Assembly: GCA_905221605.1 (NCBI GenBank)
Contig: CAJNDS010002801.1
Span: 936,618 to 998,617 of the forward strand
Reading direction: 5' to 3'
Length of the DNA stretch: 62,000 bases
Source of the DNA: Symbiodinium natans
Lineage: Eukaryota; Sar; Dinophyceae; Suessiales; Symbiodiniaceae
In this document: positions 31,641-42,815 of the stretch, in pieces
Position numbering within the stretch: position 1 is the first letter of the stretch
How the letters are laid out: each line of letters starts with the position of its first letter
Position numbers and translations under genes: made by a program
The notes under the pieces: model-generated
What the model was told of the DNA's origin: nothing
The model's input: only the letters and a program-made list of their open reading frames with translations
The model's database searches: none

Positions 31641-32976
31641 GAAGTTCACAGTAGACGTAGAGTCCGGAGTCTGAAGCCACACTGCCAGAAGAGCTCGTTA
31701 TGCGCAATTCTTTGGCGTGGCTTGTGTCTTCTTTTCGGCACATTCAGCTGAGCACATGACCCTAAGCCCTAAACTAAACCCTAAACCCTGAGTGCGTGGA
31801 GTGCTTGAGGGTTTTGTCTCGTGACCGCTTGTAGGGCTTGATCCTTCACCACCCATGTCCGTAACATGGCGGCTCAGAAGCTTTTTTTTTCCACGGCGAG
31901 TACTCATTTTTCAAGCCCAGCTGGCCCTGCCACATCATGCATCCCGGCTGCAGACGAAAAGGCAGAAGTCCCAAGGGTTTAGGGTTTAGGGGCACTTCTT
32001 CTCGTGACGTTGTAGGGAAAGCGTAACGAGTTCGAGCTGGCCCCGTTTGTTTGTGTAGTGCGTGTTGGGGATTGGATCTGCCGGCCCCTCGTCCTGAGGT
32101 CAGGTACTGAACCGCTCCCTGTTCCGCCGGATTCTGGGCTTGAACCAGTAAGTGAGGTTTTATGACGTGCACAGGGCTGCATCTATTGCACGTCGCCCGA
32201 AGCTACGAGGGGGATCCGTGTGAATTGAGATCAGCACGATCTGACATGTTTCTACACTCAGCTGAAGACAGAGAGGCCTGGAAGTGTTTCAGACCAGAAC
32301 TGTGCCAGCTATAGGACGTTCCACAACCAACTTGGACAATAATGTCGACCTAGTGATGTAGATCGCCTGCGCTTACGGCCAATTGCGCGACATGGGTGTC
32401 CCGTGTTGGCTCGGCAGTGGGCTCTTGATGTCCACCTAGTCATGAGCCATTGCCTGGATCTCCCTCTGGATTTGACAGGGATCCTGTTCTAATCTAATTA
32501 GCAGGGAACTTGGGACAAGGTACCTATTACAAGGTACCTATTTCTCAAATTCCCTTTCAAGAAGTGAGTAAGTGATTTAGAGTTCGAAGAGGCCTGGCTG
32601 CAAAAGGGTTGAGTGGCTCATCAAGATGTGAAATTGGACAACGGCAAGGGTCTCGAAGAACCCCGAAAGGTCTGGGGACAACTGCTCCTTATGTGCCCAT
32701 GCCGAAAAACCAGTAGGCAAAACCCCCATTTTACTTCTGTAGAACGTGTTAAAGGATTATGAAAGGGGATCCTGCGTTCCTTACCTAGATGGACCCTATG
32801 GGACCCTTTCTACGGGATTATTTGGGACCCTAACTCCCTACAACCCGAAGAACCAGTAGACAAACTAGGACTCAGAGTAGGTGCTTACGCCCCTTTGTTG
32901 AGGGTTTAGGTTGCCTTAAAAGCTCCTGGGTCTAGCGGAGGAGAAGGCGGGAGAAGATCTGTTGGGTTTTCTACAG
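31641..32976. other. No exon seen
   Basis: Short CCCTAAA and TTTAGGG remnants at about 31764-31790 and 31975-31992. Small palindromic motifs such as TACCTATTACAAGGTACC lie near 32521. Open frames are short and without motif. Confidence 0.35.
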
Positions 32977-33016
32977 AGCCCTGTCATCATCGACGCGCGC
33001 GACCCTGGTGAGGTCG
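32977..33016 (+). CDS. Rhodanese-like gene copy 1, exon with IDARDP motif
   Basis: Acceptor TTTTCTACAG, then an open frame reading SPVIIDARDPGEV. This matches the N-terminal beta strand of rhodanese domains (typically IDxRxxxE). A near-identical motif (PIIIDARDPNEA) is at 36551 ahead of a second set of exons in the same order. The donor could be G|GTGAGG at 33007 or slightly further. Rhodanese domains transfer sulfane sulfur through a cysteine in a downstream loop, found here at 35317. Confidence 0.5.
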
Positions 33017-34299
33017 CTTGGCCATTGGTTTCGAATCTCAGGGGCTTGCGTGGTTTACTAGGGTTTTTCAGGGCTTTGCAGGGTATTAATGTAGGGTTTT
33101 CGGCGGGTAGAGCGGTGAGAACTGAGAAGCCTGATGCAACCGGGTAGAGTGGCTGTAGCACTGTAGCACTTTGGGGCTTCATGGATTTTGAGATTTTTTG
33201 AAGTATGCTGAGGATACATTTCTTCTGGCTTTTTGGGGCAGGGTTTCTGGTTTCATGGTTTTAGGGTTTTAGCGTTTTAAGGCTTAGGGGTTTCATAGCG
33301 CCAGGAATACAGGCGAAGGTGGGCAGAGTTACCACAAAAGGCACCCGGTCGTTGTTGCGGAATGGAGCCCACCGGATGTGGCCGTGCCTTCTCCTGACCG
33401 CAAGGTAAAATCCTCCCCCAAAACTGAAAACACACACGATGCATTCTGTAGGGTTCAGTATGAAGGTCGTTATGAGTATTGGTGAGTCTACAGTCTATAG
33501 ATGGTGGGTGTCCTCTTGGGAATACCAACGAAACATCCTGCCAGGATTGTGATTAATCTAGCTTTGGCCCCCTTCGCCTTGTGAATGGACCCGTGACACA
33601 CAAGCCGGATCGCTGTGTCAGATCCCTGTTCAGCAAACTGCACAAACAATATCATGAATAATGAACATGGTAGTGAGGCTTTTGCTCTGAACCCTTCCAG
33701 GTGGATTTCAGGACAACTGGAGACTGAGTTTGTCCCACAAGCATCCCTGCGATGCGATTCTCCCAGCTGTGCGAGGGAAGAAACAACCCTTGACCAGCGC
33801 CACAAGTCCTGAACCCTAAAAGTGTGAGAGTCGAAATGCGAAGACAAGGGTTGCTTAAGGAGCCCCGCTAAAAAGGTACGTACTACAACAATGACCAGCT
33901 CTCTTCCAGGAGCTACTCCTATTTCAAAGCATCCGCAGCCCAGCTCAAGGTGGAGGCGCAGAAGGGAGGCGCTGCACTGGAGGGGTGCGTCCACGTGCCG
34001 AAGCTGGGACTGGGGTGCCAGAAGTCTGGCACCCCCCTGTAGACGGGCTGGTTGCTTAGGGTGTCCTTCGAATTTTGATCTTTAAGCGTATTTGTCAGGT
34101 TGCTGAAGTGTTTTTGTGTTTCTTTCTGTTAGAGTTTGACGGGCTTTTTGTGGGTGAAAGTACAACGAAGCGTGCGAGTGCACCCATGTGCAGGGCAAGC
34201 ATGGCGATTGTTGGTTCTGAACTTCTTCAGGGCACCTCTGACCCCACTTACAAGTACCCATGAACCTCCGAGAAACACCCTGGCGCCTCACCCTCTTGC

Positions 34300-34362
34300 G
34301 CGGTTTAGGGTTTAGAGGGTTTAGAGGGTTTAGGGGGGTTTAGGGGGGTTTAGAGGGGTTAG
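34300..34362. repeat. Telomere-like array, TTTAGGG with AGAGGGTTTAG variants
   Basis: Units GGGTTTAGAGG and GGGGTTTAGG repeat across the 3' part of the putative intron before the exon at 34459. Confidence 0.85.
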
Positions 34363-34458
34363 AGTTGCGGGAGCACTCAGAAGCCTGTAGCAAAGGGCAT
34401 AAGGATTCGTGGGTGCGAGAGTCGAAGAGACCCTGCTCGAGATTCGAGCACAGCCCAG

Positions 34459-34504
34459 GCTGAACATGGATGGGATGAAGCAGTCCGACCGGCCCACAAC
34501 CAAG
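34459..34504 (+). CDS. Rhodanese-like gene copy 1, exon with LNMDGMKQ
   Basis: Acceptor CACAGCCCAG, then an open frame reading LNMDGMKQSDRPTTK and a GC-type donor. The paralogous exon at 37108 reads LNMDGLKQTERPTT and is preceded there by HIP, as in the HxPG region of rhodaneses. The shared, conservatively changed codons show both are or were under protein constraint. Confidence 0.5.
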
Positions 34505-34552
34505 GCACCCCCAGTGCAGTTGAAGAGTTCAGGGTTTCAAGCATTTTGGGTT

Positions 34553-34655
34553 GGGATGTACCCCCCCCTATACCAACAGTCCTTAATAGGAACTATAGTA
34601 CCCTTATTATAGTCCCTGATGAGGACTGCTAGTATAGGGGGGAACATCCCAAGTT
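34553..34655. repeat. Hairpin-like inverted repeat
   Basis: Left arm TTGGGATGTACCCCCCCCTA and right arm TAGTATAGGGGGGAACATCC are near complements, with AACAGTCCT / AGGACTGCT continuing the pairing inward. About 100 bases in all, MITE-like. It lies inside the putative intron between the exons at 34459 and 35002. Confidence 0.7.
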
Positions 34656-35001
34656 TTGGGGCTTAACTTGTTTATTATCATAATATCCCCCCCCACCCAC
34701 CCCCGAAGAAGGCGGCCCATCAAGGTGTTTTTGCTTGGCCCATGTTCGGGGAGGCGTCGTGATGACTACGCGGCAAAGGCAGTATAGGGTTCCCTAAACC
34801 CTAAACCCCAAACCCTAATCCACATGTAAGTAAGCCCTCATGTAATCGGCAATAGGAGCGTTCTTTCTCTTGCTCTTGAGGGAGATAGGGTTCGTGTGCA
34901 ATGGGTTTCCTGGAAAGGATGGGCGTCTCTTCAGGGAAGAGCTCGGCACCCCCGCCCCACCCCACCCCACCCCACCCCACCCCCAAAAAAGCCCAATCGA
35001 G

Positions 35002-35073
35002 TCAAGGAAGAATTCCTGGAGAAGTTGACTGCTGCAAAGGCCTTGCCGCCAGACCAGCCGCTTTCATGCCAAG
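35002..35073 (+). CDS. Rhodanese-like gene copy 1, linker exon
   Basis: Frame reading VKEEFLEKLTAAKALPPDQP, ending LSCQ at CCAAG|GATGG, a GA-type donor. In order it falls between the RPTT segment and the catalytic loop. Copy 2 has an equivalent segment, EEFFAKLQAAG, in its exon at 37108. A CCCTAAA array lies upstream at 34793-34819. Confidence 0.45.
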
Positions 35074-35190
35074 GATGGCTCACGGGGGGCAAGGGGAACC
35101 CCTCTACCAGCCGGAGCTCTCATTTCAGTTTACAGTTAGCTTACGAGGTTGGTTCAGGGCTTTAAAATCCGTTAACGAGACGTTGTTTAT

Positions 35191-35232
35191 TATATATATA
35201 TATATATGTAAACATATATATATATATATATC
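35191..35232. repeat. AT microsatellite
   Basis: Two (AT)n runs separated by GTAAAC. More (AT)n runs occur at about 35425-35460 and 35560-35577. Confidence 0.9.
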
Positions 35233-35316
35233 CCCACAGAAATCCCAAAACCACTCTTTAAAACGGAGCAAGCAAGCCCTACAAGCCTGCATACTCTGTC
35301 CAGTGTCTGACACGAG

Positions 35317-35397
35317 GTCGCACCCCATCATCACACACTGCGGGAATGGTGGCCGGGGTGGCAAAGCGGCTGCGCTACTCCGGGAGCTGGGTTACTG
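35317..35397 (+). CDS. Rhodanese-like gene copy 1, catalytic-loop exon
   Basis: After CACGAG, the frame reads SHPIITHCGNGGRGGKAAAL and ends LRELGYW at a G|GTGTCT donor. This fits the rhodanese active-site region: a beta strand (PII), the catalytic Cys of HCG, the glycine-rich substrate loop, then the helix (KAAALLRELGY). Rhodanese-type domains act in sulfur transfer, or as non-catalytic modules when the Cys is lost; the Cys is present here. Confidence 0.6.
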
Positions 35398-35964
35398 GTG
35401 TCTCGGAAGCAGACTTTAGAACGACATATATATATACATAGGTATATATATGTATACATATTTGTTTTTGTTCTTTAGGGTTTTGGGTCAGAAAGGGTTT
35501 GTGGGTCTTTTGATTCCGAAAAAGGTGTGCCTTAGGGTTGACTAGATGAGGGTTTAGTATATATATATATATATATACACATACATATGCTTCTACAGAT
35601 CTAATTCTCTTATATACAGTCTACATTTGAATAGACAATAATCATGTTCAATCGTGAGATTGTCGAACTGTACAACCCCGTTCCCGGAACATCCCTAAGA
35701 CTTACCCCAGTCCAGCGGCGAAGCCCTAAAGCTGGACATGAGTTCTTCTGCCTGAAGCGGCAGAAAAAGCCCTTCACCCTGAACTCTAAACCCCCGACGC
35801 AAAGCATCCTCTCTGCAGTTCGTGGAGCTTGGCTAGAGTGGCAGACAAAAGCCCGATGCCAGCATGCAAAAGATGCAGACAAGGAATGCCCACAACGGCG
35901 GCTCCCCAGACCGGATCCGACTGGCCCGGACCCGGCCTGCGGCCGCAGCGTCGCCTCTTCGCCC

Positions 35965-36013
35965 TGTGGGTTTAGGGTTTAGGGTTTAGGGTTTAGGGTT
36001 TAGGGTTTAGGAA
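35965..36013. repeat. Telomere-like array, TTTAGGG orientation
   Basis: Six or more tandem TTTAGGG copies between rhodanese copy 1 and copy 2. Confidence 0.95.
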
Positions 36014-36550
36014 CTTCTGGGCTCTGTATAGGGTTCAGGATTTAGGGTGCTTGGCAGGCCAGTCGAGCTATTGACATACAGTTGTCAAAGCCTTTTGGGC
36101 CACTGTACCCCGTGTACATTGGTTGCTGAACGGCTCTGCTGTATGTGGTGGTAGTGCCTGCAGCCCTCACCGCACAAACCACGAACACTCTTTACCCGAC
36201 ATCTTTCTGAGAATCCGCTCTAAGGCCCTCGCAGCCACCTGCAATTGCCGAGAGCTCTGTACTGGCCAGCTTGTGGCCGGACCGAACTTTCAAAATTCAG
36301 GTTGAGGAGAGGTGGCTAGCTTTCGAAGCTAAGCGTCTCTTCAAAGGTACGAAAAGAGAATTTGTCAGACACGCGGGCCCGTGTGGCACTGAAATGATGG
36401 GTCTGAGGGTACAGAGGGCCCGAATTGTCCTTGGTTGTTCGTTCCATCATGAACATGAGCTTCAAAGCTAGACACTTAACCCTAAACCACTCCTAAACCG
36501 TAAACCCTGATTTAGTATTGCTGGGCTCTTGCAGCCTGGTGCCAAGGCAG

Positions 36551-36597
36551 GAGCCCATCATCATCGACGCCAGGGACCCCAACGAGGCCCAGGGGCC
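36551..36597 (+). CDS. Rhodanese-like gene copy 2, exon with IDARDP motif
   Basis: After GGCAG (or the better acceptor GCTCTTGCAG at 36534), the frame reads EPIIIDARDPNEAQGP. Paralogue of the exon at 32977. CCCTAAA units (36476-36509) sit just upstream. Confidence 0.5.
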
Positions 36598-36805
36598 GTG
36601 TTCCTTTCAAAGATGGCTGAATACAATGACCAACATGTACTATCTCTGTTTTTGCATTGAAGTTAACAAATATGTATGGATATAATTTGGATCCGACACA
36701 AAAAGCGCACCTTAGCCAAGCATCCGAGGTAGAGGGAGGCAAGGGCGGCGCTGCCCTTGAAGGCCAAGCTCAGTTGCTGCATCAGCTAAGGCTTACAGGG
36801 TTGTG

Positions 36806-36879
36806 GGTTCAGGGTTTAGGGTTTAGGGTTTAGGGTTTAGGGTTTAGGGTTTAGGGTTTAGGGTTTAGGGTTTAGGGCC
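36806..36879. repeat. Telomere-like array, TTTAGGG orientation
   Basis: Ten tandem TTTAGGG copies in the 5' part of the putative intron between the copy 2 exons at 36551 and 37108. Confidence 0.97.
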
Positions 36880-37065
36880 CTCCGAAGTCCGTTGCTCAAA
36901 AGGGCTAAGGCTTACAGGGTTGGGGGATTCTAGGGATTGCCCTGCTTTTGGGTTCAGAGGAGTTTTCATTTCAGTGGATGTTGGGTGGCATCCGGTTTCG
37001 TGGCAAGCCTCTCGCACTCATCGTGTTGGCTTGGCGATCTCTTTTGGCGGATACCCCCCTAAGCC

Positions 37066-37103
37066 CTAAACCCTCAATCTAAACCCTAAACCCTAAACCC
37101 TGA
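37066..37103. repeat. Telomere-like array, CCCTAAA orientation
   Basis: Array at the 3' end of the same putative intron, ending just before the acceptor GAGCCAG. It can pair with 36806-36879 in the transcript. Confidence 0.95.
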
Positions 37104-37107
37104 GCCA

Positions 37108-37201
37108 GGCTGCCTCCATATACCGCTGAACATGGACGGCCTGAAGCAAACTGAGCGGCCCACCACTACCGAAGAGTTCTTCGCCAAGCTTCAGGCAGCA
37201 G
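37108..37201 (+). CDS. Rhodanese-like gene copy 2, exon with HIPLNMDGLKQ
   Basis: The frame reads GCLHIPLNMDGLKQTERPTT and then TEEFFAKLQAAG, ending in a GC-type donor (GCAG|GCGGG). HIP followed by LNM matches the H-x-P region between strand 1 and the catalytic loop of rhodaneses. It combines what copy 1 splits between the exons at 34459 and 35002. Confidence 0.55.
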
Positions 37202-37683
37202 GCGGGACGAGCTTCCAAGAAATAGCCAAAAGAGGAAAATTTATGGAATTCAAAATCGCCAGGATAAATGCAGCTGGCTTGTAGGGATTGCTTTCATTTT
37301 CGGGGTGAAGCAAGTCCTTTGAGTTTGGCTGGGGAACCTGGCAGAAAGATGCAACCTGGCTCTTGCCTGGTCGCACAATCAGACGGTGGCTTCGCATCCC
37401 GACCACCAGGGCCTTGCAATTCCCTAAGCTCTGAAACCGAAACCCTAAACCTTGCCAGTCGTGCGCGTGGCAAAACCTTGCCAGCGCGAGAATCGAAACC
37501 CCAAGCCGACCCCGAATGCCCCAATCACCCTAAACCCTAAACCCTAAACCCTTTTTTCCATTGTTGCCGCATTCTAGACCCCGCATTGCTGTGGCTAGTC
37601 GGGTGAACCCTCTTGCGAAACGGGTGGGAAAAACAACCCTCGAGTGCTGCGCCCTGCAGGAGGGCTTCCTTCGGATCATGGAG

Positions 37684-37744
37684 CGCCCATCATCTGCCAC
37701 TGTGGCGGTGGTGGCCGTGGGGGCAAGAGTGCCCTGATTCTGAG
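37684..37744 (+). CDS. Rhodanese-like gene copy 2, catalytic-loop exon
   Basis: The frame reads APIICHCGGGGRGGKSALIL and ends AG|GCCAGA, a GC-type donor. Paralogue of 35317-35397, with the same HCG, glycine-rich loop and GGK. CCCTAAA units at 37528-37551 precede it. The catalytic Cys candidate is retained. Confidence 0.55.
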
Positions 37745-39470
37745 GCCAGAGCCCTTCAGCTAGCTTCTTAGAAAGTCTTAGTATCTAAGAAACATTCAAC
37801 ATACCCCTTGGGCCCTTAAGAGAAATTAAGGGGCCCCGGTATGGTAATGTCCTCCCTTAGACTCCCTTATAATTTCCTTCTATAGGTTGAGGGGTATGGG
37901 TTTGGGGTGTGGTGAATCATTCTCAGAAAGTAGGGATGCGTGAGACACTGGAGTGCCCGGCCCTGACAGTTGCGTAATCACGGCCCCCACATTCGGGATT
38001 CAGGATGCGGGGGGCGATGTCCCGGCTTGTGAACCCCTGACCGATGTGGAGGCAACTCGGCTACTGGAATGCGCACAATGGAGGATCCTCTGCATCTGGG
38101 TGGCACAACTCGCCGAACATGTTTGTGTGTTAAAGTTGGCTTTGTTTCGTTGGCTCAAGAAGTAGCGTGGCGGGAAGAGGAAGGCTCATATGTTTGGGAA
38201 ACTCGAATCCCCATCCCGAGAAGCCTCAACAACTTCCTTGCCAATGCATTGGCAAATGTATGGCATGGAGATTGTTGTGGAATGGGTTGTCTGGGGTCGT
38301 GTCTTAGAGGAGGGGTATGCCTTGGGTAGCTCGGGGCAGGTTCTGTAGTTAGGCATGTGGGTTTCGCCCCTCGGGATCCGTAGATCGTGGTGCCCGACCG
38401 CTACGTGCGAAGAGGGTCCAGTCCTGCCTAAGGTTCTAGGGCGAGCGACGAAACCCCATGCTGTTTAGACGGGCAACGAACACTGTCTGATGTTGGGCTC
38501 CTGGCCCTTTGTATCTGCAGGCAGCCAATAGAACTATACAAGAAGGAAGAGCATGTCGAGAGGATGTTCAAGCCGAGGACAACATCCGTGCGGCGCGAGC
38601 GACCTCCTGAAGCTGAGAGCTTGCTTGTCTAGCGGTGCATAAGGTCTTGTTTCACAGCCAGGTGAGAGGAAGGCAGCACCGTCCGACGCACAAGGATGCC
38701 CCTAAACCCTAAACCCTAAACCCTAAAGGATTTACTGCAGACTTTTGGATCAAGGCATGTCGGTGCAATGCTGCCTTGGCACACAATTTTCAGGCAGGAG
38801 ACTCAGCATGTGGTACCGGGGGCCTGCGCGTGGCAGCTGCAGGTGTCTGGATACAAAGTAGGTGGATGTGAAAGTACAAGCTTTGTGACTGAAGAACATT
38901 CAGGCTGAATACATCCTGGGGTCTGATAAGTCAGAGAGTGCACAACTTCTTGCACAATGAAAATGGACAAAACGGTGGCCGTTTAAACAGTTCGTTGACT
39001 CATAATGGGGTTTCAAGTATTTCTTGAACCTGAACTAGGAACCCTCAAACCTTGGGGTGTGATGGCTGTGTTCTTTGCCGAAACGAGACGCAGGCTAGTG
39101 CATGTCTGAACCACACCAATTCCACCACCCCTACACCACAGACCCGGCAGTCGGACGTAGATTGAAACAAGCGGCTGCCCCGCAGGGCCCCCGCTGAAAA
39201 CCGAGAGTCGTGCCGAGTTACGCCGAGAGTTCAAAGGCGAGATGATTGTTTGCGCGCTGAAAAGAGTGCGGGGGGGGGGGGGGGGGGGGGTGGCACGGTA
39301 GAACATGTACAATGTGGTTCGCGCGCGCGGGGAACCTGTTTCCAGCGACATGCCACATCTTTTACATATACTCCTAAACCCTAATTAAACCCTAAACCCC
39401 AAAACAATACAATATCCCAAGAGATCCAAGAGCCTACCTACCGCCGTACAGGTGAAAGGGAAAGTAAGCC
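37745..39470. other. No gene seen
   Basis: CCCTAAA array at 38700-38728 and a poly-G run near 39271-39291. The frames at 37953-38329 show no motif. Confidence 0.4.
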
Positions 39471-39471
39471 A

Positions 39472-39552
39472 CATGTTTCCTTCACATTGGCCCGTCCGCA
39501 TGTTTCCTTCACAACGGGCCGTCCGCATGTTTGCTTCACACTTGGCCATCCG
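39472..39552. repeat. Tandem repeat, three 27-base units
   Basis: Unit CATGTTTCCTTCACA followed by TTGGCCCGTCCG, three copies with few changes. Confidence 0.9.
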
Positions 39553-39582
39553 CGTGGGGCCGCGCGCATGGGAAAACAAAAA

Positions 39583-39606
39583 CTAGAGAGAGAGAGAGAG
39601 AGAGAG
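39583..39606. repeat. AG microsatellite
   Basis: (AG)n run of about 24 bases. Confidence 0.95.
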
Positions 39607-39636
39607 ACTGCCCCTACACCGGGCATCAAGAGCTGG

Positions 39637-39825
39637 GCCCCTACCAGAGCATCAAGAGAAGCTCGCGACAGCTTTGCAGAACATGAAGATGCGATTCTGT
39701 GCCCCTATCAGAGCATCACGAGAAGCTCGCGACACCTTTGCAAAACATGAAGATGCGATTATGGGCCCCTACCAAAGCATCGGGAGAAGCTCGCCAGAGC
39801 TTTGGAAAGCAAGATGCGATTCTAA
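39637..39825. repeat. Tandem repeat, three units of about 64 bases
   Basis: Each unit starts CCCCTACCAGAGCATC, then GAGAAGCTCGC and AAGATGCGATT. The third unit is more diverged and slightly shorter. Confidence 0.9.
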
Positions 39826-40547
39826 GCAAGAGCGTGCAAAACTAGAGCTCTGGGGTTCTGAGAACAAGCTCGAGATCATCTTAAGACCCGAAAACCTTAA
39901 AGCTCTGAAGACCGAAAACCCTAAAACCCTAAAACCTTACAGTCAAGCTGGGAAACCTTGAAACGTTACAGAACCGACGACCCCCAGGGCCCTCTCAGCT
40001 GTCAGAAGTTGCCAAGAAGTTCACCGGGTAACCTGATAAGGGGTTTCGGGTTTGGGGCTTTGGGTTTAGGGATCCGGTTCCATGGAATTTATCAAGGTTC
40101 TTGATAAGGTTGTCGAGCGGTGCTTGTAGGATTTTATAGCGGCTATGTAAGGATTTGGTATTGAGTTTAGAGTTTAAGGTCTAGGGGCTTTGGGAGTAGT
40201 AGGGCTTTGGGTTGAGGGCTGTGTGGCATGGACCTTTAGGGTCTATTTGCCACTCCGCTTTTGTTTGCTATTTCAACGGTGCAATTCACACATACAAAAT
40301 ATAGGGTTTAGATTTAAGGCACCTAAGGCATCTAGCATAGGGTTTGCGAGGCTTCTTTTTTTCACTTGGCTTGATGCATCGCCAGTCGTCGAGGTACTCG
40401 TCTTCTTTTCAATTCTCTAGGTCTGGTTGCACCCCAGACCCCCCATGGGTTGGCAGGCTTCGCGAGAAAGAAAACCCTTCGGCCGCAAGAGATTCAGCAG
40501 CATGTGACCGCGTGACAACCGCAGCGCGCACCACAGTCACCCTTCGC

Positions 40548-41000
40548 CGCCACCACAAGGGACACCACAGCAGGACAGTCGCATAACGAACCTACACAAG
40601 CCTCGCCCCCATCCCCACTAACCGCGACAGTGAAACCACAGCAACGGGTACGCAACCTCCACCACACAACTACGACCGAAAAAGAAAGAAATCGCTACCC
40701 CACGAAGGAGACATCCAAAAGGACGCATCAACAGCAGCAGCCAGGCCGGGCCAGGCCGACGCCGAGCAAAGACACGCCACACCCGCAGGAATCACCCGAG
40801 CGCCTGCTACAATCATCTGCCCGCCCAGCGTTGTGAGGTCTGTTCTCACCGCCACCACAGCAGAACAGTCGCATAACGACGAACCTACGCATGCTGCGCC
40901 GTCCCAATAATCAGAACAGTGAAACTTACAGCAAAGAGCATGCCACCTCCACCACAGTCACAACTACGACCGAAGAAGAAATCGCTGCACCATCATCAAG
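40548..41000. repeat. Direct repeat pair (about 40548-40700 and 40849-41000)
   Basis: Both copies contain CGCCACCACA, then CAGTCGCATAACGA, CGAACCTAC, CAGTGAAAC, CCTCCACCACA and AACTACGACCGAA, followed by an A-rich stretch. They are diverged by substitutions and small indels. Confidence 0.8.
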
Positions 41001-41451
41001 GAAGACCTCAAAAACGACGCAGCAACAGCAGCTGAATTCGAAGTAGAACTGCTCGCTGCTGCGCACGCAGGCGAACACCTGAACGGAGGAAAGTCTACGT
41101 GCTTGCCCAGCGGTGACACAGCACATTCAGAACTGCTGTCAAGCTCGGTACAATCAGGGTCATTAGGAGATCAATATCTTTCAGAAAAGATCACATCCTG
41201 TCAGGATCTGAAAGCTGGCCTTCTTTCACCACGGAACGCTTTGCGATCCTGAGGTCGACAGCGAACAAAATCAGAAGAATGTGTAGAGTCCGATGTCGCT
41301 TGTCGTCAGACACTTCTAGCGGCAGTGCCGAGGACTTCCGTAGACTGATCTGAGCGAGCGTCGGAAGCAACCGATGCGTTCTGCGGCGAACTTTCAATGA
41401 GACTACCAACTCAGGAAAAACAGTGCCACGAAACTTTATTGAATGTGTTAA

Positions 41452-41475
41452 CACACACACACACACACACACACA
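41452..41475. repeat. CA microsatellite
   Basis: (CA)n of about 12 units. Confidence 0.95.
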
Positions 41476-41689
41476 CTCTCTGTCTGTGGCGTCGGCAAAC
41501 CTTTGCACCTGATCTTCCCTCCGCTCTCTCAGAGCAACCCCTGAGCATCACTTTTTTTATCCCAATCAACGAGCTGATTGACTAGTTGATTCTTCTCCAA
41601 AAGCTGCTTGGGAAACTGATTTTGCAGAAGAAAAGAAGCAAGAAAAAATGGAAAACAAGCTTCGAAACCAATGAGCGAAATTCTACCAA

Positions 41690-42158
41690 AATCCGCACGC
41701 CCCCTTGTAATTGAAATGGGGCATCGCAAGCACCTAGCCGAGAACACCCGCGCCAAATAGCCCCGTGGCATATGAACAAGTACAAGTGTGATCCTGACGC
41801 TGGCACGCACGCGAGCTGCCGTTCCTGACGCAGGAGCCAGTGAAGGGTTGCTGCTGCAACGCAGTTGTGGGCAGGGAACATCCACAACGCCAGCGCAGCC
41901 ACGTGAGGCATGCTCAGAGCCGCGCCATAGCCCGGCCACCCCCACATGTAGCAAGGAATTATAGATTGCTCGATAAGCCACCAGGGACCAAGTGGAAGAC
42001 AAGCTGAACTAGACAGGCGCCAAGCACTTTGTTCTCACACGAAGGAGCCGCAAGCACGATGTCCGCAAATATCGCTCCGTGGGAGCCTCTCAGCACTTCC
42101 AAGAAACCTGACCTTCCTAACCTCGCAGGCTCGGCACTCCTCTCTTATCTGTGGAAAT
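41690..42158. repeat. Long direct repeat, copy 1
   Basis: About 460 bases that recur at 44750-45222 with substitutions and small indels. Shared landmarks are GACGCAGGAGCCAGTGAAGG, CATCCACAACGCCAGCGC and GCAGGCTCGGCACT. Open minus-strand frames exist in both copies (ALSMPHVAALALWMFPAHNC) and suggest a shared coding ancestry. Confidence 0.85.
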
Positions 42159-42296
42159 CAATAAGGAGATCAGCAAGCAACAAATGCTGACAGGATCAAA
42201 CATGATCAAATCTGATCAAAGAGCACAAATCATTGCGTGAATCGTCTTCAAAAACAAATACGTTGTAGCATCTGCCGAGAGATGCTTGAGCAAGTC

Positions 42297-42325
42297 TAGG
42301 GCTTAGGGTTTAGGGTTTCGGGTTA
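42297..42325. repeat. Telomere-like remnant, TTTAGGG orientation
   Basis: GGGCTTAGGGTTTAGGGTTT just before the trinucleotide array. One of the last telomere-like tracts in the window. Confidence 0.85.
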
Positions 42326-42372
42326 AGGGTGCGTGGACTCACTGTAAAACCTTTCACGGGTCTTTCTTGCTG

Positions 42373-42474
42373 TAGCGGTAGCAGCAGCAGTAGCAGTAGC
42401 AGTAGCAGTAGCAGTAACAGTGGCAGCGGCAGTGGCAGTAGCAGTGCAGCAGCAGCAGCAGCAGCGGTAGTAGC

Positions 42475-42540
<66 letters not shown>

Positions 42541-42584
42541 CGTCGTCGTCGTCGTCGTCGTAGTAGTAGAAGCAGAAGTAGAAA

Positions 42585-42651
<67 letters not shown>

Positions 42652-42690
42652 CGTAGTCGTAGTCGTAGTCGTAGTCGTAGTCGTAGTCGT

Positions 42691-42722
<32 letters not shown>

Positions 42723-42730
42723 TAGTAGTC

Positions 42731-42815
<85 letters not shown>

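Noticed and set aside
33488-33994. 168-codon minus-strand frame between rhodanese exons
   Set aside because: Lies inside a putative plus-strand intron, no motif, no start context.
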